Position numbers and translations under genes: made by a program. From Pseudomonadota bacterium (GTDB lineage Bacteria > Pseudomonadota > Alphaproteobacteria > UBA9219 > RGZA01): a stretch of DNA of 24,845 bases. The stretch covers positions 1-24,845 of the forward strand of contig JACQAB010000161.1 of assembly GCA_016195205.1 (NCBI GenBank). Direction: 5' to 3'. Below the pieces are notes generated by a model, which searched no databases, had not been told where the DNA came from, and worked only from the letters and a program-made list of their open reading frames with translations. Each line of letters starts with the position of its first letter. Within the stretch, counting starts at the first letter, position 1. Positions 21,869 to 24,845 of this stretch are shown here, in pieces.

Positions 21869-23092
21869 ATGAAACAAGCGCAAAACCTTAGCAATTCCTA
21901 CCGCCAGGGCCCCGACGAGCGCGGGCATTTCGGCCTTTACGGCGGCCGCTATGTGGCGGAAACGCTGATGCCGCTGATCCTTGAGGTAGAAAAGGCCTAT
22001 GCCGCCGCCAAGGCCGATCCGGGCTTCAAGAAGGAGTTGGATTATTACCTTGAGCATTATGCCGGCCATCCCTCGCCGCTTTATTTTGCCGAGCGGCTGA
22101 CGAAGCATTTTGGCGGCGCGAAAGTTTACTTCAAGCGGGAAGAGCTGAACCACACCGGCTCGCACAAAATCAACAACTGCCTGGGGCAAATTCTGCTGGC
22201 CCGGCGCATGGGCAAAAAGCGCATCATCGCCGAAACCGGCGCGGGACAGCACGGCGTGGCCGTGGCCACGGTGTCGGCTTTGTTCAACCTGCCCTGCACG
22301 GTCTATATGGGCTCGGTCGATATCGAGCGGCAGAAGCCCAACGTGTTCCGCATGCGTTTGCTGGGGGCCGAAGTGAAGCCCGCGCTTTCTGGCTCACGCA
22401 CCCTGAAAGATGCGATGAACGAAGCCCTGCGCGACTGGGTGACGAATGTGGATGACACCTTCTACATTATCGGCACGGCGGCGGGGCCGCATCCTTATCC
22501 GGCCATGGTGCGCGATTTTCAATCGATCATCGGCCGCGAAACGCGTGCGCAACTGCAAAAGGCCGAAGGGCGCTTGCCCGACACGCTGGTGGCCTGCATC
22601 GGCGGCGGATCAAACGCCATCGGGCTGTTCCATGAATTTCTGGATGACGCCTCGGTAAAAATGTTTGGTGTGGAAGCCGGCGGGCATGGCCTCAAAACCG
22701 GAAAGCACGCCGCCTCGCTGAACGGCGGCGCGCCGGGCGTGCTGCATGGCAACCGCACCTATTTGCTGCAGAACGAAGACGGGCAGATTACCGAGGCCGA
22801 CAGCATTTCGGCCGGGCTGGATTACCCCGGCATCGGGCCCGAGCATGCCTATCTGCATGACACCAAGCGCGTGACTTACGTTTCCGCCACCGACCAGGAA
22901 GCTTTGGATGCGTTCCAGCTTTGCAGCAAGATGGAAGGCATCATTCCCGCGCTGGAGCCGGCGCATGCGCTGGCCTATGTGACCAAAATCGCGCCGGCGC
23001 TGCCGAAGGATCATTTGCTGGTGATGAATATGTGCGGGCGCGGCGATAAGGATATTTTCACGGTCGCCGAAAAGCTGGGAATGAAAATATGA
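21869..23092 (+). CDS. trpB: Tryptophan synthase beta chain
   Basis: A 407-residue PLP enzyme that condenses indole with L-serine to form tryptophan in an alpha2beta2 complex with TrpA. The PLP lysine is Lys100 in ELNHTGSHKINN, the phosphate-binding GGGSN is at 245-249, and AETGAGQHG (121-129) carries the loop Glu. The C-terminus CGRGDKDIFTVAEKLG is standard. ATG 21869 gives the normal N-terminus (NSYRQGPDERGHFGLYGG); the reading frame continues upstream antisense to hrcA with no supporting feature and is rejected. The ribosome-binding site is weak (AGG). trpF, which often precedes trpB, is not seen. TrpA follows after 133 nt containing a palindromic repeat. Confidence 0.97.
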   Translation: MKQAQNLSNSYRQGPDERGHFGLYGGRYVAETLMPLILEVEKAYAAAKADPGFKKELDYYLEHYAGHPSPLYFAERLTKHFGGAKVYFKREELNHTGSHKINNCLGQILLARRMGKKRIIAETGAGQHGVAVATVSALFNLPCTVYMGSVDIERQKPNVFRMRLLGAEVKPALSGSRTLKDAMNEALRDWVTNVDDTFYIIGTAAGPHPYPAMVRDFQSIIGRETRAQLQKAEGRLPDTLVACIGGGSNAIGLFHEFLDDASVKMFGVEAGGHGLKTGKHAASLNGGAPGVLHGNRTYLLQNEDGQITEADSISAGLDYPGIGPEHAYLHDTKRVTYVSATDQEALDAFQLCSKMEGIIPALEPAHALAYVTKIAPALPKDHLLVMNMCGRGDKDIFTVAEKLGMKI

Positions 23093-23104
23093 ACCGCTCT
23101 TTCT

Positions 23105-23213
23105 GTCATCCCGGCCAAGCGAGGCAAAGCCGAGCGCGAGCCGGGATCCCATTTTATTACAAAAAGAAATCAAATGGGATCCCGGATAAACGCTTCGCGT
23201 TTTCCGGGATGAC
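23105..23213. repeat. GTCAT-type double palindrome between trpB and trpA
   Basis: Outer ends GTCATCCCGG (23105-23114) and CCGGGATGAC (23204-23213) and an inner pair around GGGATCCCATTT / AAATGGGATCCC (23143-23154, 23172-23183) make a long inverted repeat. Each half has its own hairpin: CCCGGC (23110-23115)/GCCGGG (23140-23145) on the left, and CCCGG/CCGGG enclosing AAACGC (23188-23193)/GCGTTT (23197-23202) on the right. Same design as 6137-6222. It begins 12 nt after the trpB stop and ends just before the trpA ribosome-binding site. Confidence 0.85.
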
Positions 23214-23225
23214 ATAGGAGAGAGT

Positions 23226-24059
23226 ATGAACCGCATCGACCAGCGTTTTGCCGCCTTGAAGCAAAAAAACCAGGCGGGCTTCGTGGCCTTCATCACCGCG
23301 GGCGACCCGGATGAAGCCACCTCGCTGGCGCTGATGAAGGCGCTGCCGAAGGCGGGCGTGGATATCATCGAACTCGGCATGGCCTTCACCGACCCCATGG
23401 CCGATGGCCCGGCCATTCAAGCCGCCGATCTGCGCGCGCTGGCTTCAGGCATTACTTTGGCGAAAACGCTGAACATGGTGCGTGAGTTTCGCAAGTCGGA
23501 TTCCACCACGCCCGTGGTGTTGATGGGCTACACCAATCCCGTCTATCGCTATGGCTTTGAAAAATTCGCCAAGGATGCCGCGCAAAGCGGCGCCGATGGG
23601 TTGATTGTGGTGGATCTTCCGCCCGAGGAAGATGAAGAGTTGCGCGGGCCGGCCAAGGCCGCCGGCTTGCACGTCATCCGCCTGGCCACGCCCACCACCG
23701 ATGACAAGCGCCTGCCGGTAGTTCTGAAGGATTCCGGCGGGTTTCTGTATTACGTCTCGATCACCGGCATCACCGGCGCGGCGCGGCCGGATGAAGAGCG
23801 TGTGCGCAAGGCCATCGAACGCATCCAGAAAAGCACAAAGTTGCCCGTGGCGGTGGGTTTCGGCGTGAAGGATGCGGAAAGCGCCGCGGCCATCGCCCGC
23901 ACCGCTGATGCCGTGGTGGTGGGCAGCGCGATCGTGCAGCAGATTGCGGAGTTAGTGAAAAAGAAAATGCCGAGAGGCCAGATCGTGGAAAAGGTTTCAG
24001 CTTTTGTTGAAATCCTCACCCGCGCCACGCATGGCGCGCGCGGCAAGGTTGCGGCGTAA
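23226..24059 (+). CDS. trpA: Tryptophan synthase alpha chain
   Basis: A 277-residue TIM-barrel enzyme that cleaves indole-3-glycerol phosphate to indole and glyceraldehyde-3-phosphate, passing indole to TrpB. Catalytic residues align with Escherichia coli numbering: Glu49 in IIELGMAFTDP and Asp60 in ADGP. The VVDLPPEE strand (about 128-135), the YYVSITGITGA loop and the phosphate-binding GFGVKDAES and VVGSAI segments are present. The usual PFSDP is AFTDP here, a variant known to me from related proteins. ATG 23226 has AGGAGA 6 nt upstream. The stop is 5 nt from the convergent orphan gene, which stands between trpA and accD. Confidence 0.97.
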   Translation: MNRIDQRFAALKQKNQAGFVAFITAGDPDEATSLALMKALPKAGVDIIELGMAFTDPMADGPAIQAADLRALASGITLAKTLNMVREFRKSDSTTPVVLMGYTNPVYRYGFEKFAKDAAQSGADGLIVVDLPPEEDEELRGPAKAAGLHVIRLATPTTDDKRLPVVLKDSGGFLYYVSITGITGAARPDEERVRKAIERIQKSTKLPVAVGFGVKDAESAAAIARTADAVVVGSAIVQQIAELVKKKMPRGQIVEKVSAFVEILTRATHGARGKVAA

Positions 24060-24064
24060 GAATA

Positions 24065-24442
24065 TTAACCGTTGGTCGGGCCCGACCGCTTTGCCGATGC
24101 CAGACGGCCCAATGACTCCAACCCAGATAATCCTCCGAGTTGAACGCATGCGGCTTTCTCGTCTTTGAGTACGGCCCGGCCTGTGGCGTAAGCATTATCG
24201 GCATCGCCGCCATAGACAAGGACCGCGGGTTTTCCTGGTTTATCGAATAAAACTTTGCCATCCGTATCTGTTTGACCACAAACGTAGGAACTCAATCCTG
24301 TCCTGGTATCGGCAGTGGCTTTGTCGATGAGAGCGCGGAATAAGTCGCTGAAGTTTTTAGTCGCGGCATAATATTTCGTGCCATTGGCCCTCGTCACCTG
24401 GTCAATAGCAGTATCCGGCCGTTGCGGAGTTTCATTTGTCAT
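24065..24442 (-). CDS. Hypothetical protein, orphan
   Basis: A 125-residue protein I do not recognise. It has no signal peptide, transmembrane segment or obvious catalytic motif; two cysteines are present (YVCGQ and AACVQ). A central beta-rich part (GKVLFDKPGKPAVLVYGGD) is followed by a helix and a basic tail (ASAKRSGPTNG). ATG 24442 with GGAG about 9 nt upstream is a convincing start. It sits antisense between trpA and accD, which in many proteobacteria are adjacent, so it looks like a later insertion. It ends 5 nt from the trpA stop; a perfect palindrome GGTCGGGCCCGACC (24074-24087) near its end could act as a structure in either transcript. It shares a similar style (small, antisense, good ribosome-binding site) with 8038-8445, but no sequence similarity is seen. 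Confidence 0.65.
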   Translation of the reverse strand: MTNETPQRPDTAIDQVTRANGTKYYAATKNFSDLFRALIDKATADTRTGLSSYVCGQTDTDGKVLFDKPGKPAVLVYGGDADNAYATGRAVLKDEKAACVQLGGLSGLESLGRLASAKRSGPTNG

Positions 24443-24683
24443 GATATTTTCTCCAGAAAGAACCCGCCTATTCTGTGGAAAAAGGGATAAGAATCCGCGA
24501 ATTTACGCGGTTAATCGCCGTTAATTGATGTTAGGAGAGGATTAAGGTTAAAGTGCCCGCCCGCCGTATATGAAAGATTCACGCGTGTGATTAGCTCTTT
24601 CGGTGGGATGCACTCTTTGCGTGTGCTCTCATTCTTGGAGTAAAGTGCTTGCCCTTTATCTTGCAGCGTCAGAAACTTTTCGC

Positions 24684-24845
24684 ATGAACTGGATCAGCAA
24701 TTTTGTCCGTCCACGCATTCGCGCGCTGGTGGCTAAGAGGGAAGTGCCCGACAACCTGTGGGAAAAGTGCCCCGGCTGCGGCGCCATGCTGTTCAAGCGC
24801 GAGCTTGAGGAAACCTGGAATGTGTGCCGCGCCTGCGGTTATCAC
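24684..24845 (+). CDS. accD: Acetyl-CoA carboxylase carboxyltransferase subunit beta (5' part)
   Basis: The first 54 codons of AccD, cut by the window end. AccD, with AccA, transfers the carboxyl group from biotin to acetyl-CoA to make malonyl-CoA, the first committed step of fatty-acid synthesis. The N-terminal zinc ribbon is visible with Cys29, Cys32, Cys48 and Cys51 (CPGCG ... CRACG). The start MNWISNFVRPRIRALV is typical of alphaproteobacterial AccD. The upstream region (24443-24683) is 241 bp with no clear promoter; an inverted repeat CCGCG/CGCGG (24495-24499/24506-24510) is the only structure I noted. The trp-accD order is conserved in many proteobacteria. Confidence 0.93.
   Translation, partial: MNWISNFVRPRIRALVAKREVPDNLWEKCPGCGAMLFKRELEETWNVCRACGYH

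Overview
The window looks like a chromosomal segment of an alphaproteobacterium, probably an uncultured or metagenome-derived lineage. The evidence is the gene content: a DUF2336 protein, a bactofilin, hrcA-grpE next to dnaK-dnaJ, trpB-trpA leading to accD, and alphaproteobacterial-style protein sequences with GC-rich coding DNA. I cannot assign an order from sequence alone.

Layout. 32-3208 (-) is a large surface protein joining a prepilin/pseudopilin-like N-terminus to phage-tail-fibre-like repeats. 3547-5531 (-) holds uppP (undecaprenyl-diphosphate phosphatase) and a DUF2336 protein. 5616-8022 (+) holds apt (adenine salvage) and a YejA-like peptide-binding protein. 8038-8445 (-) is an orphan small gene. 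8629-9540 (+) is a single-domain Clp-type AAA+ protein. 9719-12751 contains an adenosine-kinase-like PfkB kinase (-), a bactofilin (+), nth (-) and an O6-alkylguanine-DNA alkyltransferase (+). 12753-14652 (+) is an accessory patch: a higBA toxin-antitoxin pair with a good promoter/operator, an orotate-PRTase-like gene 2 nt after higA, and two tandem small paralogues, the second only 55 aa. 14662-21753 (-) is a long co-directional stress/housekeeping run: hrcA, grpE, tas-like aldo-keto reductase, dnaK, dnaJ, dapB. 21869-24845 (+) carries trpB, trpA and the start of accD, interrupted by an oppositely oriented orphan gene (24065-24442).

How genes work together. hrcA/grpE/dnaK/dnaJ form the Hsp70 chaperone module; hrcA-grpE-tas are tightly coupled (1-nt overlap, then a 2-nt gap). 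TrpB and TrpA form the tryptophan synthase complex. nth and the alkyltransferase are divergent DNA-repair genes sharing an 81-bp intergenic region that contains a perfect 9+1+9 dyad. HigB/HigA form a toxin-antitoxin pair.

The most unusual content is intergenic. Eight palindromic repeats fall into three architectures. (1) Three hairpins (4350-4432, 11395-11466, 16844-16919) have arms that are tandem arrays of four degenerate 7- or 8-bp units. (2) Two copies (9549-9700 and 15531-15660) are a multi-stem element whose central bulged hairpin shows five compensatory base-pair differences. (3) GTCAT...ATGAC-bounded palindromes lie at 6137-6222, 21771-21796 and 23105-23213; the first supplies the likely ribosome-binding site, start codon and first codons of the YejA-like gene. 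No tRNA, rRNA, CRISPR array or insertion sequence was recognised.
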